A stretch of DNA of 64,000 bases, taken from assembly GCA_037833965.1 (NCBI GenBank), contig AP031357.1, positions 16,264,001-16,328,000 of the forward strand. The letters run 5' to 3'. The position numbers were made by a program, and so were the translations under genes. Below, piece by piece: positions 25,458 to 41,960 of the stretch. How positions within the stretch are numbered: the first letter of the stretch is position 1; every line of letters begins with the position of its first letter. The stretch is from Marchantia polymorpha subsp. ruderalis. Lineage: Eukaryota > Streptophyta > Marchantiopsida > Marchantiales > Marchantiaceae. The notes beneath the pieces are model-generated. The model saw nothing but the letters and a program-made list of their open reading frames with translations, searched no databases and was not told the origin of the DNA.

Positions 25458-26802
25458 ACGTAAAAAAATCTGCATATGCTAGTGGATGCTAGTGCAGTAG
25501 ACGTGGATCTGGAAGTTCGTACAGTAATGTCTAGTTGTTGAATATTCGCAAAGCTAAGCACAGATGGGCGTCATCCGCCGCAAGCTCAAGGTCATTTTTT
25601 TGAATTGCAACATCGTCTATCGTCTAGACGTTGACTTGAAAGGAACTTCAACGGAAATTCGGCGTCCGTCATAAAGAAAAAGGTGAGACTGTTCTACATA
25701 ATAAGAAAATATGGGAGAGAACTCCAACATCAGCCCAGCCGTGCTGTGTATGGGGTCCAAGTGTCTACAATAAATACATCTCCCAGAGCCAATTTCAGAT
25801 GCAATGACTCCAGTCGTGGAAACAGATAAGCTTTACATTGCTCTACGATCGCAACAACATACCGAATGAGTGTGTCATTCAAATCCGAGAGAAACGTAGG
25901 TCCAGATCGAACTTCATATCCACGCAGACCGTATCAGACATCTCAACTCCTCTCGAGCTTAACCTCGAAGGAGGCTAAACGCCCACAAAGTTTGTGCACA
26001 ATCCACGCCACAGTGCCATAGACTTAGCCAATGTCAATTTTTCATCGCAGAGTAACCAAAGTTAGAAAACAACGATTGGGGAATTCTTCAACAATCATGC
26101 GTGAGACGAGAAACGAACATGACCAGGACATCCTCACCTCGGTCATTCGATCGTGTCAAGTCATACTAGCAGTAAACGGCGACTGAAGGAAAGAAAAGGT
26201 CCAAATTCACTCTGGCTAATAAAATCTCTAATAGACATAGCCTCCGTGAAAGGCAAGAAGAAACTCTTGGATGGAAAGTATCGATTGTGGTATCATAGAT
26301 TGAAGTGCTCAACAACATTTCTACATGACTTGGGTACAGACATAGATAAAGAATATCTTGCACTTGTACACGAGTAGAGCAATAAGGTCCCAACAACCTC
26401 TTGATTGTTGTAGGAAGGAAAACACTCAAAAACTACGAGTTCGGAAAACTTTCGCAACAAAATCTATCATGCCTATCTGTCAATCCTATCTTGAACACCT
26501 CTTCAAGATTTTAACGTTTCTCCTACCACCGGAGTCAGAGGATAGCAAGCAATGACTTAGGTTGTCGAAAGAGAGAAAGTTCAGAAAAAGAATTCTGCAG
26601 ACTTCGTTGATCTAAACTTGCCCTTCACTCAACGAAATCTTAGGAGAATCTGCGACTGTTTATCATCCATATTATAAAGAACCCCAGTCACGCCAGCTGC
26701 AGCTTGACGAGCCCTCCAACACCACAGAAATCCCACTGCCGCGAGACTAACACTGTCTGCGCTACCTTGTGGCTTTCCACCTAGTGTCTAAGCCGTACTG
26801 AA
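25458..26802. other. Unassigned; distal part probably 3' UTR and flank of the ARF gene
   Basis: No independent gene is supported. The part next to 26803 should be the 3' UTR of the minus-strand ARF gene, since its stop codon is at 26803-26805. I could not place a poly(A) site. Confidence 0.4.
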
Positions 26803-29560
<2,758 letters not shown>

Positions 29561-30984
29561 GCAGTTATGCTGATGCTACGGTAGCATTCCACATATGGAG
29601 CTACAGACATGATATTTCTTGTCCGCGGACCATCTTGTTTACCATGTGGCAATTCGGTGGAGCTCCCTGGTTATGGTGATTTTTTTCCTTCGAGAATATT
29701 TACTACTTTCTCACAATGTTGTTCATTTGCCACCCTAGTCGTTTTGAGTTTCTCTTTCTTTCTCTACCAAAACTTTCTTTGAGTAAAATTCTCTGCCCTT
29801 TGTACATAATCCAAGCCCAAGAGGAGTGCACGCTAGTGGAATTTCAATTACAAACAAATGTAGAAGGTGTGCAAACAACTCTATATGTCGCAAGATCTTT
29901 ACAGTAATTTCAATTTTACAATACAGTTTACGTTCATAGGCAACAATTGCATGTATCATAAGTATGACTTCTATGCTCACTAAATTTACACAACAATTTT
30001 ATGTGAATACCATCTGTTCGTATATGCACTTGATAAAATTGAAATTGAATATAATTAAAATTGAAAAAAAATCTCATTTTCAGATATTCACGAAATGATA
30101 ACAACATTCAAGGATATGACAAAGGAGTTGAAAGTTCATGAACACACGTCAAATTGTGTTATATGATCAAACAGTTCTACTAAGTTATAAATAAATAAAT
30201 AAATATTAAAAACTGATAAACAACAATTCCACTAATTCTTAATATCAATCATGTAAATTGGATAGTTTAATAAAATTCTAAAATATTCAATTTTTTCATA
30301 AATTCAAGACATGTAGACTATAAAATTAATTGAAATAAAATTTTTTTAATATACAATATTTTAATAAATATCTAATTTATTTAGAAATTTATTTTTTAAT
30401 TGAATTTAAAAAAGATTCTATGACTGAAATCATTAGATAATATAGATGTTTATATGTATATATCAATTATTATTTCAATAAAATCAGAAGAAAAAAAATT
30501 CGAATAATAAAATTTAAAACATGTCAAGAATTCACTATAAGATATATCTGATTTTTAAAAAATTCTACATAAGATAAAATTGATCATTTTGACTTTAAAT
30601 AACACTGAATAAATAAGAGCACCAAAATAATAAGATATAAGAATCACTAATTGCTTGATCATGTTTGCAACATAGAGGATGAATTTTTTTGAGTAAATTT
30701 TCCCTCCTCCCAAAATTTATTCTAAATAATTAATCAAAAGCAAGACAATTATTATTTTATTTTTTATTATTAGATTTATTTTAGTTTACATTGTCAAACT
30801 AAATAGAAAAAAAGTACAAAGATTCTGATCTTTGATATCTTTTATGCTTTCTTATCATGTAGATTAGATAAAAAAAAAATTAAAAATATATAAATGGTAA
30901 TCTTTGAAAACCAATATCAATCAGCTCTGTATAAATTTTTAAATTTATGTGAACGGTCATTAGCAAATTTGTCAAAACAAAATA
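29561..30984. other. AT-rich gene desert
   Basis: Strongly AT-rich, with poly-A/T runs and a TAAA microsatellite at about 30190-30206. No gene is seen. Confidence 0.5.
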
Positions 30985-31826
30985 CTTTCAAATTTCATAG
31001 TCCATGAGAGATATTTGCTTGATGGGACCCATCAAATTTCGTTTATTCCGATGGTACCCCACGGACGGTGTGCCGTCGATGAGCTCTAGTAAATGTTCTA
31101 ATATGAATATGTTCTTGTATTTGTTCTTTTAAAAATGTGTTCTTGTAACAATATATTTTAATACGTGTTCTTATAAAAATATGTTCTTGTTTTTCACTAT
31201 CCAAGCTGCGGCTCTCTCCGGTATCTACCGACCAATGCTTCGACCAACGATTCTCTCGCGTGTCACTCCGAGCGAGAGCCACTTCCACCTCACCGACTGA
31301 TTGATGCGAGACGAACTGAAAATGCACGCTCTAGCATAAATTTCCTCTCTCTTCTCAGTTACCATGAACATGAGATTACGAATTACCATCGGCGACGCCC
31401 GCTGAGGTTCATCGACGACTCGTCACTCCTCGACACTCCATCCGCGGCGCATGGTCGATTTGGACCTTCTCCCTTGACGAATGCTATTCCCCAACCTCCC
31501 TCCCTTTTCCTCCCCCTCTCCTCTCCTTTGTCACACTCAGTACTATTCTACCACCGCCTCTCTTTGTATGAGTCTCCGAACTTCTTCCACGAATTTCTGC
31601 ACCGCAAATTGCAACTCGCTGCGGCTCGTCGGAGCTCCCGTTGATGTCGTCGCGATCGTGAAGCAAGGCTCTCACCGTCTGTTCATACTAGAATAGTCTG
31701 ACGTGTGCCATCGTTGAGGTCCCATCGGGTAAAACGAAACTTGATGGGTCTTATCAAGCAAATATGTTCTTGATGGGGTTCCATCAAACAAATATCTCTA
31801 GTCTATGAAGTTTTCAAAAGTTTCAT
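30985..31826. mobile_element. Inverted-repeat element with GC-rich core, non-autonomous transposon candidate
   Basis: Left arm 30985-31058 and right arm 31718-31826 are inverted relatives. Both carry CTTCATAG or TTTCATAG, GAGATATTTG, TTGATGGGACCCATCAA and a TTTCGTTT...CCGATGG block. The right arm contains a second partial copy of the TTGATGG motif. Between them lies a roughly 500-bp core (about 31200-31700) that is clearly more GC-rich than the surrounding AT desert, plus a short array of GTTCTTGTA-like repeats (31095-31190). Core frames (31481-31696 plus, 31043-31327 minus) show no recognisable domain. No clear target-site duplication was found. It could be a MULE-like element with captured host DNA. 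Confidence 0.55.
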
Positions 31827-32636
31827 ACCATTTGATATCATGTACTTTCAATAAAGACATCCTTGTTCTTTACAGATTGTCATCATATTTTTTTAGTCAT
31901 TCATCATGATACATATATACTTTGAAAAAATATAGACATGCCATCTCAATATTATAAACTCATTGAACTTATGAGAAATCATAATAAAATCAATTTATGT
32001 CAAATTTAATAATTTCTTTTACATTGCTTAAAATGTAAAATGTTAAATATTTATTCAATTATTTCAAAAAAAATCAACATAATTATATGATTTAAACAAT
32101 TATGTTTAATTTTCTATTTTTTTCAGTATTTATCTTCCAAAATTAAAAATATTTTTATTTACTTAGACTAAATTCACTGTAAATAGAAATTTAAAAATTT
32201 TCATTTCACTTGTATTGAGAAGCTCACAATTTTTTCATCCGATTTTGATGTATTTTATTTGAAAATTTACTCTTATTCATAAAATATCTATTTTAGCTTA
32301 AGTTTATTGTGAAATATATCTTTCAAGTTTTTAAATGTTAAATTTTTAAGCATATATTTAGCTTATCATTGTGTCAAAAGCTATTAGGATTAACTTGTTA
32401 GTACATAAAATTGGGAACAAGTTAAATAGAAAAACCAAAAATTCACCCACACATAATGACAACATACACACACATGATATATCATGGTACATCAATGGGA
32501 ACTACCTCCATGGATAGGAAGGCAAAAAATTGTATAATGAAGTGATACCGTTACAAAAGTAACTTGATTTCATATCCCAAGTCGAGGCGGTTACTAGTTA
32601 TATACAAAGGTTAACCTAGAACAAAAATTTGTTCTG
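31827..32636. other. AT-rich unassigned sequence
   Basis: AT-rich DNA without a gene. The final 200 bases may belong to a decayed LTR adjoining the palindrome at 32637. Confidence 0.4.
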
Positions 32637-32660
32637 ATTGTTGAGGTTGACCTCAACAAT
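32637..32660. repeat. Perfect 10-bp-arm palindrome next to a purine/pyrimidine tract
   Basis: Arms ATTGTTGAGG and CCTCAACAAT surround TTGA. It is followed by TCTCCTCCTTATCTTA, which on the minus strand reads as a polypurine tract. This resembles the PPT plus TGTTG start of a copia LTR, so the palindrome may mark LTR termini of a minus-oriented element. Confidence 0.4.
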
Positions 32661-35029
32661 CTCCTCCTTATCTTATGTTGAAGAAACTATAACCTCAATG
32701 ATCTATATAATTATTTTGTGGTAAAATCTAGGAAGAAACCTAATACTAAGCTGTAATCAAAACATGGAAGAATATTAATATAAAGAGATAACTGGAAAAA
32801 CCACTAGCAAACTCTACCTATGCTTCTCATGCAAAACCTGCATAGTAATGTTGAGGTTAATTGTGCTTGAGGAGTTACCACAAAACTTAGCTATATATAA
32901 CTAGGAGGGTCGATGATGCTGGGAAATTTATACCCAGGGTTTGTGTATCACTAAGAGAACTTCTTAATACACACTCTCTCACGCGTGTGAGCTCTCTCTG
33001 AACGTAGCTCTTAGAAGGATGAACGACATTGAACCTCGATCCGTGTATATTGTCTGACTAGCACTGATTGTGTCTCGTACTTGTCTATTTATCTGTCTGG
33101 CTATGATTATCTTGCGTGTTTTGGACTTAAAAATGATGTTAGAGTTGGTTGCGTTTTGTGATAATGTGTGTGGCAGGTTTGTATGGTCTCGAATAAAAAA
33201 CAAACTTTTTTGAGACGAGTTGAAAAAAATTAACACTAACGTTTTTTTGTTTTGATTTTTTGACAATGACAATTTTTTGCCGAATGATAGTTTTTCTTGT
33301 CGGTGATTGTGACATAAATCTGACAGTGATAGATTTTTGACAATGACAAAAATCTGGCGGCGGACGCATTTTTGAGAGTAGTGATGACAAGTGGAAATCG
33401 ATTGCCTTGTCTTTCACAGTATCATACATAATGTGCAAACATGTTTCAAAGGACGCCGGAATGCTTGAGGGAGCGATGCGGAACAAATTGATGTCAAGTG
33501 ACTCCTCGGGGCTTTACTTTAGACTATCATGTTCAATACTGTGGACCAATTATCAAACATCAGACAACATCAGTATTGAATTATCGGTCTCTCTTTGACC
33601 AGGGACTTGCAGATTCCACAGACGTGTGTGCTGCCGATCAACAGGATGACTCTACGTTGAGTTTTGTGCTGCACAAAAAGTACCATGACAATAGAAAGAG
33701 AAAGGTTTTACAAATGGCCGCAAATAGGATTACTTTGAAACCTCGGTGAATATGTTGGATGCATGTTGAGTTTTTTTGAACAACTGGTTCATTAAGTCAT
33801 GCGTCCAACGAAGTGTAAATTGCTTCCTTAGCATACAATTCAAGTGCCATGTATTTACTCTACTCATGCGTAGCTTGTGGATCATTCGCCCAGTGCCTGA
33901 GCAGTAGCAATATCTCTTCCAAATGTTTTTTGATGGGTGAACATCAATCATATCAAAGGCTAAAATTCTACACATTTCTCTTTCTCTGTTGAATTGGAAT
34001 TGCTTTGGCAGAAATATGTGCACATGGTGTCCAGGTTTATATCGGCAGTCAAACTTATGTGTACTACAAGTTTGTCAATTCAATACTCATCTCAAACCGC
34101 AAAGTGGAAGAAACTCGGCCATGTCATGTGCTTAAACTCAGTTAATAGACTTTTACGAATCGAGTATGGATTGTAATCTTAATTATCTAGCTCAATTATA
34201 ATCATTGGGCATTTAGACATGAGCAGATTTACTCTAATTCCCTATAGAGTAAGTTTTGAAACTAATCTCAAGGAGGTGATTGTTTTCAGGAAGAGTGAGC
34301 AACAGACGACAAAAAAGAACGTAACAACTTAAATATCTCAAAGGCTGATGAACGTCGTTGATCGTTGAAATGATACCCCTCCCATTCTTTAATATATAGC
34401 TTTTCAAAAAATCTTTTCAAAAATACATAGTATGTGAGTTGTACAAGTTTATAATACAACTTGGAAGTATGTACTACACTCAATTCTAGTTAGAGTAAAC
34501 ACACATAGCACTTACACTATTTATGGTTTTTTTCACTAACTTATAATCACACAAAACACTATTTACATTGTAGTCTCAAGCCTCAAAATAATCCCACGAC
34601 AACACGGGGAGGTGTGAGCACATTGGATAATCTAGGACTAGCGAGTGCAGTTCTCAAAACATTCCATCCGTTGGGCAGATTTTGTATATAAGGAATATTT
34701 CATCCAAAAGAATATTTCATCCGTATATATTTTGTTTGATAAAATCTTCGTTCGAATATAGACAAATTGGATATCATCGGAAAGATCTTGACGGAATTAA
34801 TGCACGTAGATACTTTTTAAGAGCTAAAAGATAATCCATAAGGAGAAAATTGTAGTGGAAAAAATCATCGCAAAAACAAGCAGGTCTACTTTCTAAAGAG
34901 CGTCGACTTTCATTCATGGTTAGTCAAGTTCAAGGCATGGCAACCATTGGCAGAATGTTGAATCCAAAACGATGAAATATAGGTTTAAGATGACGGTTTA
35001 AATCCATGCGAGAAAAAGATCTTAGTTTA
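32661..35029. other. Unassigned sequence, possible LTR debris
   Basis: There is no recognisable gene. A TTTTTGACAATGACAA block occurs twice (about 33256 and 33333). Open frames at 33407-33749 and 34930-35175 have no motif I recognise. Confidence 0.35.
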
Positions 35030-36380
35030 GGAATAGATCTTTTGAGAGGAAGACGATGGCTTGTTGGAGATGTCGCAAGAGTGACCACATCAAAAAAGAT
35101 TGTCTTGTAAGGATCAAAGATACAATTTTCATTCCATTGGCGAAAGTTGCAATCCTCTATTGGCAGATTGTTCAATTCCAGACAACGAGAAGTAGATGTA
35201 TGATCCTTGAGAGAAAGAGTTTACAGTATAGAGGTGAGAGCAAGAACTTTCAATCTAGAGGTAAGTACCTTGAGAGAAAGAATGTGGCTTGTTTGAGATG
35301 TGGCAAGAGTGGCCACATAAAAAATATTGTAGTGTAAAGAATAAAAACATTATTGTCCCTCCATTGCTAAATGATGCAGAGTACTTTGATCTCGAGGAGA
35401 ACAATTTTCTAGATGATGACCTATGATGCCAAAGTAGTTACGGGCTATAAGATTTAGTAGCATGTAAGATTTTTGTCAGTAGGGATGTTTCTTTCAATGA
35501 ATCACATCATTGAAAGAGGGGAAGATTCTCTCATGTTCTTCAAATTGACAAGGAAAAATCTTCACTCACGGATATGATTGTGGGATAGTTTAATCATTAT
35601 GTGATGAATGATTAAGAAGAAACATCAAAACTGGTGAAGTTTTTAAGGAACAAGAACTATTGGTGAAGGTTGGTGAGTCTCATGTATCTACACAAGATGA
35701 TGAGATCAATTAGAAATTTCTACTAGAAGATCAGTGACTCATGCTCATATGACTTCTAAAAAGTATGGTGTGTGGGCCAACTCATCCATTCTCAAAGATC
35801 GTGATATTGATACAGAGGATGTGCAGGATATTGGATTGATCTTGGAAGAAGTAGAATTTTGTTTATACATGAGAGCTCAAGCTGAGATCAATAAGCTTGA
35901 GAATTTTTTTGCTATGGAGTGAAAAATGTAGTCGTTTTATGAATAACAAAACATGAGAGCTAGTTAGGCTTCATGACTAATTGATTCCAACTGGATGTAC
36001 AATCTAAAGGACAATGGCAAAGACCTTCAAAACCACATTGATAGCTAGAGGTTTCACACGGGACAAGGGTGTGGATTTCAACAAAGTTTTTTTGCTTGTA
36101 AAAAAATATATTACAATTTGTCTTGCATGTGCACCGGTTGCGGTATTAAATCTTATTATGTATCATATGGATGTGATTACAATTTTTTTCATATAATTTA
36201 GAGGAGGAGATCTACATGAGACAGTTGGTTGGATTTAAGGTTAAAGATCAGGATAGATTGATTTGTAGATTGTTCAAATCACGTTATGGACTAGCAAGCT
36301 CTTAGGTAGTGGAACACACATTTTTTGATATGGTCAACAATTTTATCATGGAGATGGGATTGACACAGAGTCACAGACTA
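35030..36380 (+). pseudogene. Degenerate Ty1/copia gag-pol fragment, relic 2
   Basis: It contains a gag zinc knuckle (CWRCRKSDHIKKDC at about 35062) and a second, partly lost knuckle (CLRCGKSGHIKN) about 230 bases on, suggesting a local duplication. Then follow integrase-end debris, the spacer ILKDRDIDTEDV near 35790 and the RT start (ARGFTRDKGVDFNKVF near 36050, then YHMDVITIFF). The last recognisable parts are RQLVGFKVKDQDRLICRLFKS and a decayed end near 36380. Multiple stops make it non-functional. DNA around 35780-35870 closely matches 41530-41630. Confidence 0.78.
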
Positions 36381-38279
36381 TCATAATAAACATTGATCAC
36401 ATAATGTTTTAATCCCATTTCTATCATAAGCTGTAACACTAGAGTTTAGAGAGAAAAATTTACTCAAAGATGAAACATAAACTCTAAAGATGGGATATCT
36501 CAAATGATTTTTCTTGTTTTTATATAGATGTTTCAAACACATACACAAAGATATGATCTTCTTTCCATCATCCAATCATGTCATAATGAATTGATGATAT
36601 ACTGTAATAGTAGATAATTACCGAAATGGAGCATAATGGTGAAGATCCGATCTCACGAGGACAGAAACAACACCTGAGAACCAAGTAGTGTCACGAATTG
36701 ACATTCTATTGAAGAGTTTTACTTCTCAGGCACATGTCACTCCCAGAAGACACTCCTCGATTACGGCCGAAGGTCTGAAGAGCAAAGTATAATCAGACAC
36801 ACAACCTAAAAATTGTCCAACCAAAGCCTGCAAGAATCACACCCGACCCTGCACTCTGTATTCAGCGGGGAAATTTCTCAATATTACTCACTCAGCCGGC
36901 TCCATTGAGCTTCAAATTTACAGATTTGCTTAAATCATGAACTAGCCCCAGGCTACTCAAAACATTTGAATTGGACTCTCTACTTCAGATGCGATATCTT
37001 CGACAAACTTAAGCAACTCTCACACGGTGACAAAACACTCAATTTCACAAACGTGCAGAGAAATGCATACTGAAAGCTGGGAAACTAACTTATGGAAAAA
37101 CCCCCCAAAGGCAGAGCCATGGGCCTCTTTATTCCTAACTAACACTTGAAATGTTACTTGCTGTGATGCGAGCTCCCAACAAGTGCGACGTCATCCGACT
37201 TGGCAGTTACCACGCCCGTTGAGCTCCTATCTACTCCTATCCTACTCAAAACGGATGACAGTTTCAATTTCAAGTCTCATTCGTCTCCTCCAAACTGAAG
37301 ATGAACAAATTGAGCTTCATATCTAACTACCGATGCCCTGCTACTCCGCTAGCTGTCAATTCCTTCACTTGACGCTCTCGCTCCACCACGCGCTTGAATT
37401 CTCTCTCAAATCCCTTCAAGTCCAAAGTTTGAAGTCTCTTCTCCGAAGTCTGAAGGTTCACACAAACTCAAACTCAAAGCTCCGAATTAATAACTCCTTC
37501 AAACGGACTCCGTTGAGACTGAAATTTTGCAAGCATGTGCGTCCAGCTACAACCAACAACCCCATGAAATTTTAGCTCCAGTTGACATTCCAGCGCAAAG
37601 ATATGGCTTCCGCAAGATCCATGGCTCCAAGGCCGAAGACATTAAGGCCGAAGTTCAAAGTCTCTTCAGCCGAAGTCCGAAGATCCTTCAACCGAAGGCC
37701 CTTCTGCGCCTTCGTCTATCCATACCAGCCCCTTCTGACACTCATAACTTAGTGATAACTTATCCGTTTTAAGAGTTCTTGAGCTCGTTAGAACCAGCGT
37801 GCCAAGCTCTATCTATTTAAACTCTAAATATGTCAAGTCGTTAATAATTGAAAAAGGTATGAGGTATTTACTCTATCTGATCATAACTCATCTAATTCAA
37901 CTTTACTGCCTACAAGTAAAAAACACTAACTTGAAAGAGAGGAAGCTAAATGGATTCCACTACTACTAATTGGACCTTTATCATAAAATCCACTATTAAC
38001 TCCACTTTGTAGTATTCTTATTCTAAAAGTGTGAAAATACTAGTCTTCTACCTCTCAAACTTCTTGTTTCGGAAAAAAAAGAAAAAACTAAGCACCACAT
38101 ATACCTAATGAACACACGAATCGCGAACGTGTCGCTTCTAATTAATACACTAATTAGCACTTTCAATTCTTATCTAACAAGCACATGGATTGATGATGTG
38201 TCGCTTCCAACTAGCACACAAAATGCATCATGACACTATAGATATTTCACTATCATCTACTCTACTCAATATTGAATAA
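36381..38279. other. Unassigned; GC-moderate island at about 36.64-37.77 kb
   Basis: The island differs in composition from the AT-rich copia relics on both sides and has repeated CCGAAG motifs near 37630-37710. There is no domain in its frames. It may be a solo LTR or other repeat of a different family. The 37.9-38.28 kb part holds two related blocks sharing GTGTCGCTTC and CTAATTAGCAC/CTAGCACAC (about 38107-38156 and 38180-38220), perhaps the LTR of relic 3. Confidence 0.35.
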
Positions 38280-40470
38280 TCTATATTTTAGTTCTAGTTA
38301 ACTAAAGATAATTACATAAGCATGTCTAACCAAATAACTTCTTTTCCGCTTCTGCTATTGACATATATTCAACTTCAGTTGTACCAAATTACGCTCTTTT
38401 GTAAGGTAGATTTCCAACTAATGCTTCCATCACTAAATGTAAACACATATTCAATTGTGGATCTCCTCTTGTCAAGATCATGTTTGTAATAAGTATCAAA
38501 GTAGCATGACAAGTATTTCACATTGTGTAATAAATCATCAAACATTAGACTATAATTCATAATACTCTTCAAATATTTGAGAATCCATTTCACTACAACC
38601 AAGTGAACCTTATGTATATTCAAAATGTGTATGTTCACCTTGCTTATTGCTAGAGCAATAATAGGCTTAGTGCACATCATCAAATACATGAAGTTGCTCA
38701 CAGTTTGTTCATTATTTTCTCAATGATATCGGTAGTACATTGAGCAACAAAAATTCTAAAATGTGCTACCAAAAGAGTTCATACTTCTTTAGAATCAGCA
38801 ATGTTGTACATATCAAGTATACAACAAATAAACTTGACCTGATACAATCATAGACTCTTCTTTTCAAAAACACTACAAGTATCCAAACATAGTATACTCT
38901 TTGACTTCCTCAAATCCTTCATCTTAAATAGAATTTTCAATTGGTTCTTGCATTTATCATTGCTGGATTGATTCTTTGCCAAGATGAGCATGTCATATAA
39001 GTAAAGTACTAGAATAATGAGATTGAAAATTTCATCATTCAACTTCTTTATATAGACACAAGTATCATACATACTTTGTGAAAACCCTTGTGCCTTTATG
39101 AATTCATCAAAACAAATGTTCCATTGCATATGAGCTTGCTTCAGTCCATATAATGTTTTCAACAATCTACAAATCAAACTCTTTTCATCTTTCATCTCAA
39201 AGTCAACTGGTTGTCTCATCTAGATGTTTTCCTCTATATATTCATAAAAGAAAGCTGTTATCTCTTGTATATCTTCCATAACAAGATTAAATATCACAAA
39301 GAGTACACATATCACATGAATTGTAGTAAACTTTACTACAAATGAAAAAATTTCATTAAATTTCACACCTTCCTCCTGTGTGAAACATTCTACCATCAAC
39401 CTGGCTTTGAAGATTCTTGTGTTGTCAGCTACTGAATTGTTCTTTAGCTTGTACACCCACTTGCAATCAATCAACGCTTGATACTTAAGAAGCTCAACTA
39501 GCTTTCAAGTCTCGTTATCAATTATCAATTGCATCTCACGCTTCATAGCAGCAATCCATTCAAACTTATTGACCAAAGCTTGAATTTACTTTTAAAAAGA
39601 AGGTTTTTCTTCTTCCAAGATCAATGCAATATCATTCTCATCCGTATCAATGTTACAATCTTTGAGAATGAATGAATTAACCCATACATCATACTTGACA
39701 AAAGCTCTATTAGCACAATTTGATGATCTCATTGTAGAAGATTCTAGTTGAATTCTATCATCTAGTGTAGATACGTGAGGCTCACCAACAATAACTTGCT
39801 ACTCTAGTTTTTGTTACTTAAAAACCTCTTCATCTGTATTGATGCTCTACTTTGTGTCAGATCATTAATCACATAATGATCAAACTTCCCCACAACAACA
39901 ATAACAACAATCGTGAACTGAAATTTTTCCTTGTCGATAAGCCTGAAAATTCTTACTATATCTATGCTCATAAAAAAAAATCCCTACTAACAATAATTTT
40001 ACAAGCTACTAGAACCTATAGCCTAAAACCCTTCATACCATTAGCATATTCAAAATAATGACACTTCTTGAATGTAGTAACTACATTATAACTATTACTT
40101 TTGGATATGGGAGTATGACTAGTGCAACAAAATTTTTTTAGACAACTATAATAAACCATCCATTTGTGATTAAATTCAAAAGCTGTCAAGAAATTGATTG
40201 CACTAGAAGGAGAAAGATTTATCAAATAGATTGAAGTGTTGACATCTTTGGCCCAAAAAATCACATGGTAAATCTTATTGACTCGACATACTATGTACTT
40301 TCTCCAACACTCTTTGATTTAGCCTTTCAAAAGCAACGTTTTGTTGCAAAATATAAACTTTGATGAGATGACGAGTAATCCTTTCCTCTTTGCAATAACT
40401 CTAAAAATTCTAAGAATTATACTTTTCATCATTATTTGTGTCTTAATATCTAACCTAATCACTAAGTCAA
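38280..40470 (-). pseudogene. Degenerate Ty1/copia integrase-RT-RNase H, relic 3
   Basis: Read on the minus strand, from 40264 downward. The integrase C-terminal part comes first (FWAKDVNTSIYLINLSPSSA and, further on, FEYANGMKGFRL). The RT start is at 39474 (MIDCKWVYKLKNNSV, FTQEEGVKFNEIFS). RT continues at 39219 with LYGLKQAHMQWN, YDTCVYIKKL and a YLYDMLIL block that has lost the catalytic YVDD sequence. The RT end and RNase H start at 38701 (LMYLMMCTKPIIA, RRSTIEYVFTF) and run to TTEVEYMSIAEAEK near 38370. Frames are fragmented. It has the opposite orientation to relics 1, 2 and 4 but is the same family. Confidence 0.85.
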
Positions 40471-41519
40471 CTTTAGACTTAGTACAATCAATAAAATAAT
40501 ATATATTAAATTAAATCAATGAAAATTAATATGTAGTCAAAGTACTCTATCGTTAGAATCTAGACTTTGATAGAAGATAAAATAGAAATGCTCACTCAAT
40601 TCTTCTACAACTAGCTAGATATTAATTATTTTGCCATGTATAAAGATCATAGCTAAACGTAATCATAACTAGATAGATTTAGTCATAACTAGAATAACCA
40701 TGATGAATTCATTGGCTAATTCTATTAGTTATTCACACATACAACAACGGTTCTTGTAATAAAAATTTAAGGATGACAGATTCCCACATTGTGTAGTCAT
40801 CTTTGTGCGGTTGTTACAAACAGAGAAAGTCAGAGCTTATGCGTATATTTTGAGTTGGAATTCCACAATTGATACAAAAAGGTAAATGTAGTACGTTAGC
40901 ACCTGCTTAGATCCAACACTACGGAGCTAGAATTCAGAGTCAGAAAGTTAATTACAGAGAAAATGGTTGAATTGTTTGATAAACCGCTACCTAGACTACA
41001 TAATATTTAGCCAATTAAGAGGAGAAAAAAGAAACTACAAACATCTGGAACCTCTACTTTGCAAGATATCATGACTGGATTGTAACAACTTGAAAAGTTG
41101 CAAATGTGAAGTTAAGTAGTGATCAATGAGAATAAAGAGCTCGCCAAGATTGCACTAAGGCCTAGAGATGGGAGCATGATAAATGATCACCTTTGAGCTA
41201 TGGCTTCAAATTAGGTTGAAAATAACCACCCATCACCCGTGAGGAAAGAAGATGATCGATCACAAGCAAGAGCTCTTGCTAAAATTCATTTTCATTTAAT
41301 ATGGATAGTCAAGAAGTGAATGGTAAGATATGGGAAGTTGATTACCATGGAACTTCTTCATTACCTCAGACCAACTTTTGCTTTGAGGGTAATTTGTTGA
41401 ATGCGTGAGTTGATTCAAATCCATGCAAATGTCTTCATGAAATTTTAGGATAACATCTGTACAAAAAACAGATTCGCTACTAGGAATTATCAAACTGGAT
41501 CAGTATGACTCTTGCAAGG
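40471..41519. other. Unassigned, probably transposon-derived
   Basis: No gene is recognised. A frame fragment around 41080-41250 is rich in K/E/N and could be old gag, but I cannot support it. Confidence 0.3.
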
Positions 41520-41960
41520 AATGATTATGGGCTAATTAATCCATTCTTGAAGATCGTGATATTGATACAGAGGATGGGGATTGCATTATGTTGATATTGA
41601 AAGAAAAAGTAATTCTTGTAGAATAACTCAAGACTCTATCAATAAACTTGAGTGGAATGCTTCTATGGAAAAAGGTAGTGTTAGTGCTGAATATAACTGA
41701 AGATAAAAGATTTAGGTAAGTATAAGAGCAGATTAGGAATGTAACTTGGAGTAATTTGATGAAACAAAATTTATGGTAGAGTCAAGTTAAAACAAGTACA
41801 TTCAACATGTGCTTCACAAATGTAACATGACACACTTTGAAGTAACGTGACTTTTTGTACAACACATTTCAAACTTTTGCCAATTCAATATTTGATATAT
41901 GCCATTGAGAAGGGAAAAATGTCATCAATTCTTTTATAAGGAAATGGATAGCCGATCATG
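41520..41960 (+). pseudogene. Short internally deleted Ty1/copia fragment, relic 4
   Basis: The stretch 41524-41660 is nearly colinear at DNA level with 35780-35920 of relic 2 (GATCGTGATATTGATACAGA is shared exactly). It then jumps to material resembling the KYxxxVLxKFN block found near 2960 in relic 1 (about 41790-41830), so most of RT is deleted. Confidence 0.6.

Noticed and set aside
38848..39474. Intact copia reverse transcriptase
   Set aside because: The catalytic YVDD block is lost and the frame is split, so it is a relic.
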